Assembly (NCBI GenBank): GCA_040002845.1
Contig: JBDUDR010000019.1
Coordinates: 1 to 29,571 of the forward strand
Direction of reading: 5' to 3'
Source: JBDUDR01 sp040002845
GTDB lineage: Bacteria; Actinomycetota; Actinomycetes; Propionibacteriales; Nocardioidaceae
Length of the DNA stretch: 29,571 nucleotides
The notes beneath the pieces were generated by a model, which searched no databases, was not told the DNA's origin, and saw nothing but the letters and a program-made list of their open reading frames with translations. The translations under genes were made by a program, and so were the position numbers. Shown piece after piece: positions 29,566-29,571 of the stretch; the first letter of the stretch is position 1; each line of letters starts with the position of its first letter.

Positions 29566-29571
29566 ATGGCT

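Overview
The window is high-GC DNA with GTG/ATG starts and many overlapping stop/start junctions. Its right-hand gene order is typical of actinobacteria: pmt diverging from rsmI, then metG, tatD, rpfB, ksgA and ispE. RpfB (three DUF348 repeats, G5, Rpf domain) and the Pmt-type mannosyltransferase are actinobacterial hallmarks. I read it as a chromosomal segment of an actinobacterium, possibly Propionibacteriales/Nocardioidaceae. That rank is inference from gene content only; no rRNA or tRNA gene is visible.

Left part (1-5.8 kb): an eroding or error-containing accessory stretch. It holds a DHRS1-like SDR gene (cut by the window edge, one frameshift), a conserved gene of unknown function, a SEC-C zinc-motif protein gene with one frameshift, two complete Phd/VapB-VapC toxin-antitoxin modules, a phosphotransferase (APH-fold) pseudogene that lacks its catalytic loop, and an intact aldo/keto reductase.

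Middle-left (5.8-9.4 kb): five minus-strand genes that look like one operon. In order of transcription they are a small acidic protein, an 810-residue BNR/Asp-box beta-propeller without a signal peptide, a free-standing copy of the propeller's C-terminal domain, a short Pro/Ala/Gly-rich peptide with a repeated SAGPAPS motif, and a small two-helix membrane protein. I know of no described system with this composition.

Middle (9.4-11.8 kb): a class IV aminotransferase and a P-loop sulfotransferase-like protein are translationally coupled. They diverge from an OsmC peroxidase-like gene, and a perfect 20-bp inverted repeat lies between them.

Catabolic regulon (11.8-20.3 kb): acyl-CoA dehydrogenase, FAD amine oxidase-like protein, ADP-forming acyl-CoA synthetase, BetI-like TetR regulator, class III aminotransferase and a quaternary-amine-type Rieske oxygenase. 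Every promoter region in this block carries the same palindrome (GACTGA-N4-TCAGTC or a degenerate form), so all five enzymes and the regulator probably form one TetR regulon. The likely substrate is an N-methylated or quaternary amine/amino acid; this is inference. A 21-bp repeat unit occupies the convergent 3' junctions at both ends of the block.

Right part (20.3-29.6 kb): a D12-class DNA adenine methylase downstream of pmt, then the housekeeping run rsmI-metG-tatD-rpfB-ksgA-ispE. Several genes here appear to have leaderless transcripts, with a TANNNT box exactly 7 nt before the start codon. ispE ends just before the window edge.
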